From positions 1,302,001-1,366,000 of the forward strand of contig NC_059398.1 in the NCBI RefSeq assembly GCF_905220565.1: a stretch of 64,000 nucleotides of DNA, read 5' to 3'. Below, piece by piece: positions 1-13,494 of the stretch. A program made the translations under genes and the position numbers. The notes beneath the pieces were generated by a model, which was given only the letters and a program-made list of their open reading frames with translations, did not search any database and was not told the origin of the DNA. Every line of letters begins with the position of its first letter. Position 1 is the stretch's first letter. The stretch comes from Melitaea cinxia. Lineage: Eukaryota > Arthropoda > Insecta > Lepidoptera > Nymphalidae.

Positions 1-1229
1 GATATTTTTCGCTATTCGTTTAAGGTTGCATTAACATAAAACAAGAAGGCATGCGCACGGGCGCGTCCATATTTCTGCTACCGTCGTCGTGACGGCCGGC
101 CGCGGTATTGTGCGCGCGATACAGATCTCCCGACGCATGCGCACGCCGCCATTGGATATTTAGAAGCTGTCTCTTAAATTCGCGTCCGAAGCGACTTAAC
201 GAGTCGCATTCTGCGTACGGCGACATGCGATCGGCTATTGTCCTTTTCCTTTATTTAGAACCTTTCCATAACTGGACACTCATTCTGTGGAGCACGATGA
301 GCGGCCCACGGTAGCGCACCTGAGGGCCCTTCATCATAATGCGACAAAGAGCGATCGCAAAATAATAAAAATAAAGTACAGATAAATATGTTTTACGGTA
401 ATGAGTTTTAACATTAAATAGGACACCGCCGAAGGCGAAATGCATGCAGGTTAGTGTCTAAATATATTTGTAATCCACGCCGCAAACGCTTTCTCTAATT
501 TCCTCGGACGAAAATACGGGGTGACCTTTCGACCGCCGAGTTGACACGTTCTATTACAGAAGGACGCTCTCATAAATACCTTATTGCTGGCGCGAGCTCC
601 CCACCTTCCTCATTACGACCGCTGGAGATCATTAGTCGGAGATAAAATGCGGTCGCATCGCGCTCGCCCGGAATCGCTGCATCCGTAACACCTCACCCCT
701 TCCTTTGAATCTTCACTTTTTACTTTTAACATTAATTACCTCACTAAATCATGATCGGTATGATTCATCGATACCTAAATATATCAATATAAGAACTTAG
801 ACATCGGTATTAATTTCGAAATTGGAAAAACCACTAGATGACAATGATAATGACACAGTTCCCGTGCAATTATCTCTTGATTGGTTTGTTAAGTCCGGTC
901 CGCGTCAGGGCGAAAAGACCTAAACTATTTCAGACGTAGAACCTTGCAGCTATTGAATATGATAATATGTGCATTATCTATTCTAGTGTTAGGTCTAATC
1001 CAGCGACGTATCGCTCGTGTAAGGCTCGCAGGGTATCTGTAGTCGAGTGCCCTCGAAAAGTGGTATGGTAATGAAATTCGATCTGTACATTCCCGAGTTA
1101 AAGATGATTCTTAATGCGCATCTGAATAGTGTATTATAAAATAGTCGGGTGTTGAAGTCGACGCGCGGTTACGGGTGGATTTTTGAACGAGCATGTTTAT
1201 TATACGATTTCCTTTAAGGTTAAACTAAA
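1..1229. other. Single-copy sequence, no gene seen
   Basis: The first 720 bases are less AT-rich, with short chance ORFs on both strands. No repeat or splice-bounded coding stretch recognised. Confidence 0.5.
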
Positions 1230-1412
1230 TCTTATATATAAAATTGTCGTGTGACAGTGTTAGTTAATTGATCGATTTTTATAAAATTTTGTATTCATTT
1301 CGGGTAGGTCAAAGAATCGTCAAACATCTATTTTTCATACCTCAAAGTTAGATGGGGGGGGGATTAAGGTTAATAACATATATGGCAAAACAACGTTTGC
1401 GGGAGCAGCTAG
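1230..1412 (+). mobile_element. Small non-autonomous Helitron-like element
   Basis: 183 bp starting TCTTATATATAAAATTG and ending GGGAGCAGCTAG, placed exactly between A (1229) and T (1413), the Helitron insertion rule. A related copy lies at 30669-30852. Confidence 0.7.
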
Positions 1413-1615
1413 TAATTTATATAATTGTAAGCAGTCATCTTATACGATATTTTCATATTCAAAATTGATTAAAACAATTTTTAAGGACGTCTTTATTATT
1501 AATACTATTTTAAAAATGATTTTCGTAGAGTCGGTAATTCGTTTGTGATATAGAAATAGATTATGGATTAAGTGGACTACTAGTATTATAATAAAAGATG
1601 TTGTATATGTCGGAC

Positions 1616-1735
1616 CGTTGGACCGACGATCTACGTAAGATTGCCGGTGTAGGCTGGATGGGGATTGCGGAAGACCGGGATGTGTGGCGCGAACTTGGGG
1701 AGGCCTATGTCCAGCAGTGGACTGCGATAGGCTGA
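1616..1735 (+). pseudogene. RTE-like LINE, C-terminal fragment
   Basis: An open stretch reading RWTDDLRKIAG, then IAEDRDVWRELGEAYVQQW and TGA at 1733. This is the C-terminal 'RW.D.I...A.DR..W' signature common in lepidopteran RTE-type LINE proteins. Everything upstream is missing, so it is a 5'-truncated copy. Confidence 0.65.
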
Positions 1736-4700
1736 AGTGTGTCTGTGTGTGTTGTATATGAAGGAGATGTTTATGATGCTTCTGGCGTTGCAATGCAATA
1801 TGCATATATGTTGCTGCAACATTGATGTTCTTCTTGACGTATCCGTCAGTGGTGAACCTATCATAGGTAATATAGCAAATATTTTAGAATGCAAGCGCTA
1901 GTGACTCGAGAACGATTTTGTTTTAAGATTTTATAACAGAGCTGGCAGTATGATACCCCGAAGCTGTTGTAGTTGTATTTATACGTGACATTGGGGCAAT
2001 TCTTCTTCGATTCTTCTCTTTTGCTTCGAGAGCTGTTACGCGATCCGCTTCAAAGGTGTTGAAGTATAATTACATTAGATACATAAGGTAGACAGGTAGC
2101 AGTTAGTTCTCGTACTCTCTGTTAACGTTATACTTATGCTATACTAAAAAAAAATGTCCAGCTACTTAAATCGAAGTCTAAGTAAAAAGTATTTATTTAT
2201 TTAATTTTTTTTGTTGGTAGTGTAATTAAACGTAATTTAGCCTTTATAAAATTTAAGAATAATAATTGTCAATGTTGAAACGTAACTTAAAAAAAAATGT
2301 TTATTAAATTAAAAGAATAATTTACTTTTATACAAATTTTTTTAAAAGAAAATCTTTAACTTTATATAATTAAAAACTTTAATAACGCACGGGATACTAT
2401 ACACCCGTGTGTCGCCAGATCGGACAGTGCAGCGTCGAGCGCACTCGCGTTATGGTAATGAGATCGAATCCGAAATTGGACGCAGTGTGACCGCCACTCG
2501 GATACTCCGCGGCATCGTGATTTATTTAACCGTTGAAGTACTCACGGGATTAGGATCTTTAGCTTTGTTATTGTTTAAAAAATACTTAAATAATGTAATA
2601 TATTTTTGTATACATTACGCTTTATAGATTAAATAAATTTGTAGCAAAAACGTTTTACGATGCCGTTATTTCAAAGTATATTTTTATTGGTGATATAATC
2701 GGTCTGATGACAGAGAGATGCGCTTAGCCTATAGATAACCCATAGATTCCATACAGCAAATATACACATACTCGACTGTTATTAAGGTAGGTTTAATAAA
2801 CTTATTATGGTATAAATATTTTTTTTCTAACAATATACATATAAAATTAAAATAATAATACAATTTGTATTTTGTACGTATAAAAAGTTAGTTAATTTAA
2901 GTAGTAATTAACGCATAGTTTATGTGAAAGCTAAATACGTATGGTGAAATAGATTTTGAAGGATATTACTGATAAAGAAATACAAGTAATATGTAACACG
3001 GTCACGGTAAGTCTGTTTACTCGATAAAGATGAAATCTCTCAGTTTTACCATAAACGTATATAAAGTTTTGTACTTGTGTTAAACCGTTAGACAAATATT
3101 ATCACATACAATCATATGGCTTTACCATATTAACTAATGTGACAAAAATCAAATCGGCGTATAAAGTGAGATTACAATGGATACACATACAGCAAGATAC
3201 TTATTCAGCTTAAAATTTGTTTACTGTAAGACTAAGACAAAGAAAGTCCTTATCTTAACTGCAATGTAAATATGAAATGTTATCTATACTAAGTCACGCC
3301 TCAGCAACTTAAAATGTATCTATTGTTTACACTCGCATTTATGGCCTTCTGATGATCGCCGTTTATTCACTTTCTTATCTTTATAGTCTATTCTTATATT
3401 GTTCTCATTATTTTATGAATTAATTGAATCACTTAATTACTTTTTAATTTATTCCCATTTGTCATGTGAACGTATTTGATTTGTGCTAAGGAAGCGATCC
3501 TTCAAATGTATTTCATTGAAATTAAAATAAAACGATTGAGATCGGGACGCAGTGATGTGATTCCTATTTCAGTATTGATTCGTAACACGATCGCAGGAAA
3601 CAGTTGATCTTGACGGTGACAAACGTGCGATGGTCGGACCATTATAAATCTACACTTTCTATTAATAACGAAACCCTTTGTTGTTCTCTATTCATTTCGA
3701 CTGTCTTTCAAAACGTTTTTATTTTTATCTAGATGAGTTTTTGATACAAACATTTTCGCTTTTTATTGTAGTTATTGTAGAAATCAAATATTATTGTAAA
3801 TAAATTTTTGCTTTTAAATTACAATTGTAGCAGATTTTGTTAACTTGCCTTTGTATTTTCGTTATATAACATACGGTCACTTCGACCCACATTTCACATA
3901 AAACCATATTTCACAATTGTTAATAAACAATCAATCTTTCGTCGGAAACCACTCAACCTCGCCCCGATCTTCGGATTTACCTATTATTGCTGTTTACTCG
4001 ACTCGAGCCGCTGCTAACCTATATCCATTATCGCCCGCGCAACACGCGATCGCATGGATATGAATGTATTCACGAAATTTCGAAACTGCAGATTTGACAG
4101 GCGATAGTATCTTTGACTAATTGGGTTTACGTTTCGTTACTTGCAGAGTCACTTACGATACTAATACAATTTTTATCTTTGAACATGACACAGTAAAAAA
4201 GTTAATGTAATCGAACGCGAAAGATAAGTTAAATTCGAGGCAAACCTTTATCTGGTAAACTACTCGGATTAAGAAACCTTCAAATAAATTCAATGCAAAA
4301 ACGCTAAACTTGTCCCATAAATCTCAGAACGGCGACTGAGGAATAAATATCTCAACTCGAGTTACAGCCTTCGGATTCCAACTGCAGAAAATATCGCACC
4401 CGAATTCCCCTGTTCGATGACAGGCAAAGGGAAAAAAAGCGCGAAAGTCGAATTCACTGGCTCCGCCCACGTGCGAGCGACAGGTGAATGCGCGGGCGCA
4501 GGACGATTTGCTGCTCTGTTTTCAACGTGGAATACATTCAGCGATATATTGATTATACAATGCCGGTTGGCGTTATCTTGGACGGGTCTTTTTTCTTTTT
4601 ATTCTAGATATATCACTAATATAATAAGCCTATATGCATTGTTAAATTATACTAGTCCATTCGCTTCCACGTCAGACTTTTGAGTAATTAGAATATAATT

Positions 4701-5845
4701 TTGAAGTTAAGTGTAAATATTTTATGGTATGGTTGACTTGGAACGCGGAATACGTTAGTTCGAGGACTATTATGTATAGGAATTATCGCCTCTCGCTCAG
4801 TACTTTGTGATGTCGGAAAAACAAAAGTTGATAGGCGATGCATCACAATGCATATGCATGAAAACGTATAACCAGAGAAAGACATACAACAATGAACAAT
4901 GGGAGCATAAATCAGTATAATTAGTTTTGCCTGAACGGAGCGAAATCATTGGTCAAAACGCAACAAAGTCTCCGCCCTCTGCAGCGAGGATGGCGTTAGA
5001 ACAGGTACTTGGCAACTTGGATTGGATCAAATGTAACGTCAGCAATGAGAGTGTCAGCTCCAGGGTATTAAGTGACTGATCGTAAATCTTACTTCACATA
5101 TATTTGGCATATATCTTACACAAAAAAAAATTGTCATACTGTTAGATACGTGAACATTTTCATATAATTACGACAATCAAAGTAATTATGTGGTTACAAA
5201 AATAATACACAAATCTCGCGACTAACATAAGTCAAAATTATATTGGTTTAGAGGTAAAAGTTATATTTTTTATTCATCTGATAGTAATGACTTGGTTAAG
5301 TGGGTTTGCTGTCGGTACGAGGCCGGTGTAGGCCGCGTGAATAGCACATAGATCACTGCACCTCTTTACAACTGTACGTCACGTGTTCTGCATCGTTTAC
5401 CGACTTGAAACATATAATATATGTAAGTAATGTTCCCTCGCTGTCACTATTCGCTGCATGTTCGCGCTATTTAACAGATAAATTAGTTTTTATTATTCAT
5501 TTTAATAAACTCTGTTAGTTTATTTGATGGAAAGTGTTTTGTATGGAAAATCTTTTTCTTATGTTCTGTTCAATGGGATAATGTTGAATGGAATTAATTG
5601 TTCGTGTTCTTAGGAGATAATTATGAAACCATGTTACTTGTAACTTTTTTTTTTACTTTATTAACACCGAGTAATTCTTAGTTATAAATTAAAAATAAAT
5701 AAATAAAAAAGCCTTTATTTGATAATGCTTCATTTCCTCTTAGTTACTAAATTGTATATATATATGTATTAATTGCTAGGTATATATATTCATGTTATTA
5801 TTATTATTACTTTGTGATTTATTTCTAGTTATATTATAAATATGT
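1736..5845. other. AT-rich single-copy sequence, no gene seen
   Basis: No repeat family recognised. Less AT-rich patches at 3940-4100 and 4330-4510 may be regulatory. The small ORFs at 2409, 4417 and 4688 have no recognisable family. Confidence 0.5.
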
Positions 5846-5962
5846 CTTAAGCGAGCCCACTTCTCCCTATCCTGTGCTACATTCCACTAGCTTGTGCCAA
5901 GGACTTTTTTAATCTCATCATCCCAAAAAGTAGAGGGTCTTCCTCTCCTTCTTTTGCTGTGC
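5846..5962 (-). pseudogene. RTE-like LINE, C-terminal fragment with a stop
   Basis: The minus strand reads KRRRGRPSTFWDDEIKKVLG, then a TAG, then WNVAQDREKWARL. Same C-terminal signature as 1616-1735 but from a different, older subfamily, with one in-frame stop. Confidence 0.6.
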
Positions 5963-5969
5963 GTATGAT

Positions 5970-7106
5970 GATAGGATTCTAACATTGTATGTTGCCATAT
6001 GTATTTTTTGTATACATATTATGTGAATAAAATAAATAACATTTTGAATTAAATCACCTGTTATAATAATCAACATTCACATTTCAAGAAAGTGTCAAAT
6101 ACAAGTGGTACCGTTACATATTTACTATGTACATAATTAAGGTCAAAGCTGTCGATCTTAGTTCAAAAAGGTTAATTATTTGAATACAAATCGAATATAT
6201 TTGGAATGATTTATAAGAAATACAATAATGTGTATAATATTTTTTTATGAGGATTATAGACTTATTGTACGTTTTATAACTTATACGTAATTGGTTTTTA
6301 GGAGTTCTATTCCGATAGCATGTCGTGATGTTTAGCTGTCTGTTGTTTTCTAATAAACAGACTTCTTTACGCTTACGTATTGTTAAATGGTCTCATCGAA
6401 TAAAAGATAAAGGTGTTTTAAACCATTTAAAATAAACAAATTAAATCGTAATTAGTTAACTATAAAAGTCAGTATATATTCGATACTTTTTAGACACATG
6501 TACTCGTCATAGTAAAAATATAATTAATCACTACCCTCATACACAACATAACGATGTCAAATTTTGAAACAAAATATATAATATACTTACAGTAAGATAA
6601 AAAAAAAGTTAAAGAAAATATATATAACCCTAAAAAGTCGATAACATGACATATCGTCCCCATCACATTCGTTTTAACAAGAGATACGTGAAATACGCAG
6701 GATTTAAGCGACCCTATCCAATCTCACCTCAGCATTAGTACAAATGGAGCCAAGAGGCGCTTTAATGAAAATGATGTCCAGGCGTCTCGCTGTCGACACG
6801 GACTGATGGAAATGTTACCGGATTTCTTCAGTTTATCCGGTCGATGGGACCCTTGATGTGTGGGCTATACCAGCGATGCTATTTTCGGGTTATCGTGAGA
6901 TGTATTTGTGTTTATAGTCTTTTATATATTTAGTTGTAGTTACCTGGTTATTTTTCTGTTGAGATTTTTTTTAAATCATTTACAAATTTCATAAAATAAC
7001 GTATTAAATTTTATTTTAATATAAGTCAGAATTTTTGATATCTTTTTTTTGTTATGGATATGTATGATTTAATTTCGATCTTTGCTTTATGTGATGACGT
7101 CCAATA
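5970..7106. other. AT-rich single-copy sequence, no gene seen
   Basis: Nothing recognisable beyond AT runs. Confidence 0.5.
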
Positions 7107-7602
7107 GAACTGATTGATTTTGATAAACTTAACCATTGTTTTTCTAATAAATTTTATATAATTTGGAAAAACTGTAAAATGAGATATTTATTCCTTTCTT
7201 TTTGGCATACTAAGCTCTTCCGCTAATTTAGTAACGACAAAAACAAAGCTATAACTTACACAGTAGACTTTTGTAAAAAAAATAGCGAATAAAATGTAGG
7301 CACGTATAAAGAAAGACATACACCAAAGTATGCCAAACCTTCGAACTACAATCATGAAATTAATTATTAATCACTAACCACATCTCAAATGAATGTAAAT
7401 CTCGCTTCAACTGTAAATAACTTGATAAAATATAATCTCATTAAAATCCAAAACTAATTACATCATACTTCACCGTAGATGATATTCATAGCGGATTTTG
7501 TTTCGCATTACTGTCACACATCAATCAAGCGTCTGATTGATGTGACGACACCCGCTTCATAAAGGTATTAATTTAACTTCGATGCCTGACATTGATTGAT
7601 TT
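7107..7602. promoter_or_regulatory. Candidate Exd/Hox site cluster
   Basis: TGATTGAT cores near 7111, 7534 and 7589, plus an inverted one (ATCAATCA, 7520-7527) that forms an 11-bp hairpin with the 7534 site. Inference from motifs alone. Confidence 0.3.
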
Positions 7603-7951
7603 TATCGACATTATAACGTTGTACTTGAATAATTATGCGGTACGAATATCGATTCTCTCTGTTAAACACAACCTGGTATCACGTGATTTAAAACTGCATC
7701 CTCACTTGATAATGTAATATTTTGTAAATGAAAATGTATTAAAATATTTCTGTTGTACAATAATTAGAATTTTTAGCTTTTACGGTCACTATTTACACTT
7801 TTATTTAGATAGGATTTACGTCAATTGTCGCACGGGACCATAGCGTCTGCAATGTCGCCAAAGTGTTAGAAAACTCAAAATCATAATCGCGACAAGATCA
7901 AGTCAAGAAAAAGGTTTAAAAACATATATTTATATGTATTATTTTATTAAA

Positions 7952-8200
7952 TATCCCGCGCAAAATCAGGAGAAGCCCGACTGGGGAAGTACCGACTGCC
8001 GTACTCGACCTTACAGAATTTCACAGCTAAATAATACTGCTTTCAAGCAGTTTTGTTATTCTGTGATAAGAAAGGTGACCAGCTTCTGGGGGGTTTGGGG
8101 TCAGCAAAGTGCTTGTGATGCTTCTAGTATTGCAGGAATCTATAAGTTATGGTAATCGATTATCATCACGTGAGCCGTAAGATTGTTTGACCCAATAAAA
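7952..8200 (+). repeat. Family B A-tailed repeat
   Basis: Matches the family B consensus (GCCCGACTGGGG, GGTGACCAG, GTGCTTGTGATGCTTCT, TATCATCACGTGAGCCGTA) with much divergence. An old copy. Confidence 0.65.
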
Positions 8201-8884
8201 ACGTTATACACAATTAAAAGACAATTAAGTAAAAAAAATAGCGGACAATATTTATCATCGTTTCAGAGTGGTGAAATAATATGAGGTAAATATACAGTCA
8301 TCCGTGAGGTTTAGTCGAAATACACTCTAATTCGTATCTCGCGAGGGTCTGAGCTGACAGCTACAAATGGTTACTTGTTGCGCCTCCTGTACCCGCTAGT
8401 CATTCGCGTTAGACAGTAGCATTTGTTACCGTTTTGTTTAAGTGAATTTCACACTACGAAATCTGTACTGAGTTTCTTGTCGCTTGTTGTATGACGTAAC
8501 TATATTGGGATAATACTTGATTAAAAAAGACAGGGGCGGATTTAGCTGAAGTTTTTTGTATTTATTATAGGATTAATATAATATTTCTAAGTGGACGGAA
8601 TTAGATAAATATAAAAAAGCAATAAGAATGCTAAAATGTGTTTTAGGACAAAGTGAAAAAGAATAAAACAGATTTATTTGCACAATATGAGTAAATATTA
8701 GACATCTTCGAAATAAAAAAAAAATAGACAAGTGAAGGATACGTCGACAGCACCACTTTTTAGACGATTACATTTAAAATTCTTGTTAAACTCCTCAGTA
8801 AAGACAATGTGGTAAGGAATGATTTCTAAGGAGAAATTCTGAGACATCAGCTAATCCACTGTGACGTGATTGGTTGATGACGTT

Positions 8885-9150
8885 TGAAAGTTTTCGTCTT
8901 TATTGGAGTAAAGCTTCTTTACGCACGCTTGATTTGGAAATTAAGCTGGTGAATGCGTGACGAGAGCGTTACGAAAAGTGTGATTGGATGAGGCGAACGG
9001 AGAGAAAGAGAGAGATTTGCGAGCACACATTTTCATTCTCTCTTTCTCGCATAGCCAGTTACATTTCGTATATTTAAGACAGTGCAGGCTTATTGTGTAG
9101 GCCGAGGCTAAAGAAGTCTTACTTCAGTCGTGTAGTCTAAAGAACACTCG
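8885..9150 (+). repeat. Family M repeat, left part
   Basis: Shares AAGCTGGTGAATGCGTGACG, GAGGCGAACGGA and TTACTTCAGTCGTGTAGTCT with 13115-13275 and, inverted, 49815-49990. Unclassified. Confidence 0.6.
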
Positions 9151-9479
9151 TTTTTTACTTTTCTGAATTTCTAAAATAATAATACTCTTCTGTTAATTGA
9201 ATACTAAACATGTATGTTTATTAATCTTTAATCTAGTTCATTAGTGCTTCTACTTCGATGTTGGGGCGGTGCAAAGTATTCTATCGGACCCCTTATCAGA
9301 ATCTGCTAGAATGATTTTTGATTTTTAGAAATTATCCCTTGTTGATTTATGTAACTAAATTTTAGAAATTGAGGTATTTTTGTTTAAATTTTTTGTGCGT
9401 GTTGCGATTATTTTGTAAAAATTGCAATGGGACTGGCGTGTCCTCGTAGGACAAAAGACCCTAAAGTTAATGAAAGAAT

Positions 9480-10720
9480 TTTAAAAAAAGGTTTTACTTT
9501 CAAGAGATTTAGACGTCTACCAGTATGTGTATATTCAGAACAATAATAACCGAACTATAGTTCTTATAAAAATAATGTATCATCATTACAGCCTATACAG
9601 TCCACTGCTGGACATAGGCCTCCACAAGTTTACGCCAAAAATAACGTGAACTCATGTGTTTTGCCCATAGTCACCACGCTGGGCAGGCGGGTTGGTGACC
9701 GATATAAAAATAATGTATACTGTGTGGCAATCAAGATGTGTAACACGTTGCCTGATACCTTAAAAGATCTTGCAATGCTTAAGAGAAAATTGTTTGATCT
9801 GCTGTTGCAGAAATTGTAAGAATACTAATTTAATTACCTTAAAGATAATTAATTAAACGTGACATATAACAAACATTTCAATGATTGTAATATTGATAGA
9901 TAATTACTGACTAATATAATTATATTATTTATCAATAATTTATAACTAATTCAATGATAATCTATCATTGATAATGTTAAAATTATTTTATATTACCTCA
10001 TAGTATATTAGGATTTTTTTTATAAACATAATACATATTTATAATTCACAACTTAAGAACTAAATATTAACAGATAGTTTTGGTATAAATCATGTCCGCG
10101 TGGAATCGTGCCAATAATGCTGGCAGCATTTCCCCGTTGAATCGCTATGCCGATTCTCTGGGCAAAAAATGCACCAGCCCTCTTGTCACCAGTGGAGTCA
10201 ATAAGGCAAGGAGTTATCTCATTTAAAAAAAAATGGATTATAATAATGTTAACCTTGTACGACTACAATACCATGCTCTTGCAAATAAAGATGAATAACA
10301 AAGCGGTAACTGATGTTGCTAAATCAATCCTAGTTAATAGGAGTATACTTGTTGCATTGTTGTCACGGCGTCTGTTCCGTTCGTCCCGATGCCTACGTCC
10401 TTGATCATTTATCTCTCAAACGAAATAATGTTGTGGACTATTGGTATTCTTATATTAATGTTTTAACTGTCAATTGTTAAGTTAAAATGAAACCCGCTTG
10501 TGTTAATTTTAAAAACTATTGTAATTACACTTTTGGCAGTTATATTGATAACCTTTATTCTTCATTATTTTACTATCCTAAAATAATTGCTATTATGTCG
10601 ACAAGTTAAATTCAATGTTAACCGAAAATATTTTTCTTGCTTGTTTCTTTTTCTTTTATGTTACATGTATTGTTTCTCGTTGTACAATAAAGTATATTTG
10701 TATTGTATTGTATTTAAGTG
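9480..10720 (+). pseudogene. Decayed LINE 3' region with RT C-terminal remnant
   Basis: After removing the family A insertion a frame reads VYCVAIKMCNTLPDTLKDL, then AMLKRKLFDLLLQKL and stop (about 9715-9819). This resembles the 'N.LP..IK....FK..L...L' C-terminus of Jockey/CR1-type reverse transcriptases. The 3' side ends near TACAATAAAGTATATTTG, then TATTG repeats (10683-10715). The 85-aa ORF at 10147-10404 lies within this region. Boundaries are uncertain and more than one element may be involved. Confidence 0.4.
9581..9702 (-). mobile_element. Family A SINE-like element, 5'-truncated
   Basis: 122 bp of the family A 3' end. Exact 16-bp target-site duplications TATAAAAATAATGTAT lie at 9565-9580 and 9703-9718. 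It sits inside an older LINE remnant. Confidence 0.85.
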
Positions 10721-10783
10721 AAACTGTCTTAGTATTGACTTTTTAATTAACATTTTAAAGTTATTTAAGCGTTAATTAAGTCT

Positions 10784-10992
10784 ACTAAGGTAGGGCAGGT
10801 AATGTGTATTGCTTTTAAGTAGTGTTGTGTTCCTACGGTGTAAGGTGACCAGAGCTCCTGAGGGGATTCGGGGTAGGGTCGGCAACGCGCTTGCGATGCT
10901 TCTGGTGTTGCAGGCCTCTATAAGCTACGGTAATCGCTTAGCATCAGGTGAACCGTACGCTTGTTTGCCGATGTAGTTGTGCATAAAAAAAA
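10784..10992 (+). repeat. Family B repeat with internal deletion
   Basis: Starts AAGGTAGGGCAGG, loses about 60 bases of the usual interior, and ends CTTGTTTGCCGATGTAGTTG, then an A-run. Confidence 0.75.
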
Positions 10993-11534
10993 GTAACTTT
11001 ATTACAATTACGGAAAGTCGTATCTCTAAGAAGAATCATGCAAGCAGATCAATGGTCGTTTTTTTATATTAATTTCATACGTTACGTTTAGTTACATACA
11101 TAATGCAAAATCCTACGAATACTTACAATATTTATCATTAAAATAATCTTTTAAAAGACTTAAAAAAAAGGAAAGGAAGACTTAAAAGGCTTTGTTTGAT
11201 AAATTATTTTTGTAGGAAATATTTTTATCACTGCAATGTGTATGGCTAACGAAATCATAACTCGATTATCATTTAGCAACTTTTAGCTAATTAAATAAGT
11301 ATTTTTATACGAAAACCTTAGTAAACATTTTATCAATAGCTACTTAAGTTATCTTTCATAGAAAATCAGTGTATGTGAGAAGTCTTTGTGATAGTATTTG
11401 ATTAGATATTGCGAGGCCTCTTAATACAATCCATTAAAATAGTTTTGACAGCGGAATTTTACTAATTGAACCGTGTCGTATTGGCATCAATTGGGTTACA
11501 TAACGATATAACGGCCCAGTGTAATAAAAAAATA

Positions 11535-11665
11535 TTTTTTTTCAAATAGGCTTCAAAAGCACCTTCGAATCGTCATTGGACTTAAATTTTTAAAAGTGAA
11601 GCTACCACCGGTTAGGAATGCAGATTCTATAGAGAAAACCCGGCAAGAAACTCCGCAGTTACTCT
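11535..11665 (+). repeat. Family F repeat (probable LINE 3' end)
   Basis: TTCAAATAGGCTTCAAAAGC, CACCTTCGAATCGTCAT and CGGCAAGAAACTCCGCAGTT, as in 29803-29995 and 50452-50600. Confidence 0.55.
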
Positions 11666-11728
11666 TTAAACAAAAGTATATAATATGTTTTGATATATTA
11701 TATAATATTAAAATTATATAATATTAAT

Positions 11729-12031
11729 CATCACTTCAGCCTAATACAGGCCACTGCTGGACATAGGCCTTCACAAGTTCGCGCCAAAAATAGAGTGAAC
11801 TCATGTGTTTTGCTCATAGTCACCACGCTGGGCAGGCGGGTTGGTGAAGACACTGCTACCTGTCTTCGGCCTGTGTATTTCAAAGCCAGCAGTTGGATGG
11901 TTATCCTACCATCGGTCGGCTTTTTAAGTGCCAAGGTGGTAATGGAACTGTGTTATCCCTTAGTCGTCTCTTACGACACCCACGGGAAGAGAGGGGTTCG
12001 CTATATTATTAATGCCGTAACCACGCAGCAC
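11729..12031 (-). mobile_element. Family A SINE-like element, near full length
   Basis: 303 bp, flanked by exact 11-bp duplications ATAATATTAAT (11718-11728 and 12032-12042). The 121-aa and 67-aa ORFs over it are products of the repeat. Confidence 0.85.
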
Positions 12032-12042
12032 ATAATATTAAT

Positions 12043-13114
12043 AGTAATATGGTAATATCTTTCATGAAGTACAGCGTCACTCATACAAATAATATAGAAT
12101 TACACAAAAAATATTACTGATTCCTAAATAGAACACAATTGAATTAAAAATAGCATCACGCCTTGACCTATCCTATGTTTCGTGTTTTTGTCATATATAA
12201 ACAATATATAGGTTTATTTTGAAATACCTAATCCCAATCGTGCAATAAATTCTGGTGCTAATGCTAACAAATAAGCTAGTCCGTTCAGCTGTATATTGTA
12301 ATAAAAAATATTTTTAAATATATTATTGTTATTAGAAACTATTATTTTTTTTTGTATCTTCCTTAGATGTTTAAATGTTGCCTTATTGGATGTATCAATA
12401 TTATCAAATGTATTAGTAATATCACAACTAACAGTTTCTGTAGATTTTGTTACATAACAAATAATTACATCTTCAACTAAAAAATTAAAATAATATTTAA
12501 TAAATTACGTTACATGACCACATTTTACAAATCGAATGTCAAATCAAACTAATTTTAGATTGGTTAATTTTGATGTGAATGACGTTTCAGCGACTCAAAT
12601 CGATTTGACAGCCGTGTTAAATCTAACAGCCGATTAGTAGACCTATACTTTGACAAATGTTGACGAAACCGGGCGTTAGTGTGTTAATGTGTTAAATACA
12701 TGACAACTACATAATTATACGAGTATATTATTCTCTTATTTTTTAAAAAACGCTATAGCATACAGCTGTACGCAATACAATTAAAAAATCTTGAATCTCT
12801 CTAGTGTTTAAAACAAATTAAAATAAATTAGATAATCTAGATACAGTAGGCTTTCACGTTAAGCTATCTAGCCCTCGGCCCTATAACTCCCGACCCGTCC
12901 GCTCCCACTGTTTATTGCTTATCTGCGCAGGCGCCTCTGCAACGCTTTACGATCCCTCGCCCCGGTCAATTATTGTGATAGCGAATACGATAGCCGTTGA
13001 AAGGGTAACTCTCGGCATGTTTGTGTGTATGTTACGTTCACAGAGGAAATAGTAGTACGTGTGAACTAGTTATGGTAAAATAACTATTTTGAAGCAAATG
13101 TTCTTTAAGTTTGA
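12043..13114. other. AT-rich single-copy sequence, no gene seen
   Basis: Contains a 12-bp palindrome CAAATCGATTTG near 12597 and a less AT-rich patch at 12860-13010. Confidence 0.5.
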
Positions 13115-13275
13115 CTTGGGCAGTAAGCTGGTGAATGCATGACGAGAGCGATACGAAAGCGTGATCGAGCGAGGCGAACGGAAGTTGAGAGGGAAATATA
13201 AGTTAGTGGAGAATGGAGTTAAAACGAGAGAGAATTACGTTTTTGTAAGTTTTACTTCAGTCGTGTGGTCTAAAG
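13115..13275 (+). repeat. Family M repeat, left part
   Basis: GTAAGCTGGTGAATGCATGA to TTACTTCAGTCGTGTGGTCT. Confidence 0.6.
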
Positions 13276-13494
13276 TATATTTTTCTTTTTGTGAATGGAT
13301 TACCTACGGATCTGTAATAAATTACATACAGTAATATAAGAATGCGATAATGTAGCAATTTTGAAAAGAAAGTTCAAAAATCGTATTTTACATGCTATGA
13401 CATAAAATTGTATCTACATAATTATAATACTTAACCAACTTCAACATATATTTTGTACCCCATTTTAAGTGAACTTATATTAATTTACTAGCGA

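Noticed and set aside
10147..10404. 85-codon ORF
   Set aside because: Interrupted by Lys runs and AT-rich sequence within a LINE-like region; no gene signals.
11690..12055. 121-codon ORF
   Set aside because: Entirely explained by the family A insertion and its target duplications.
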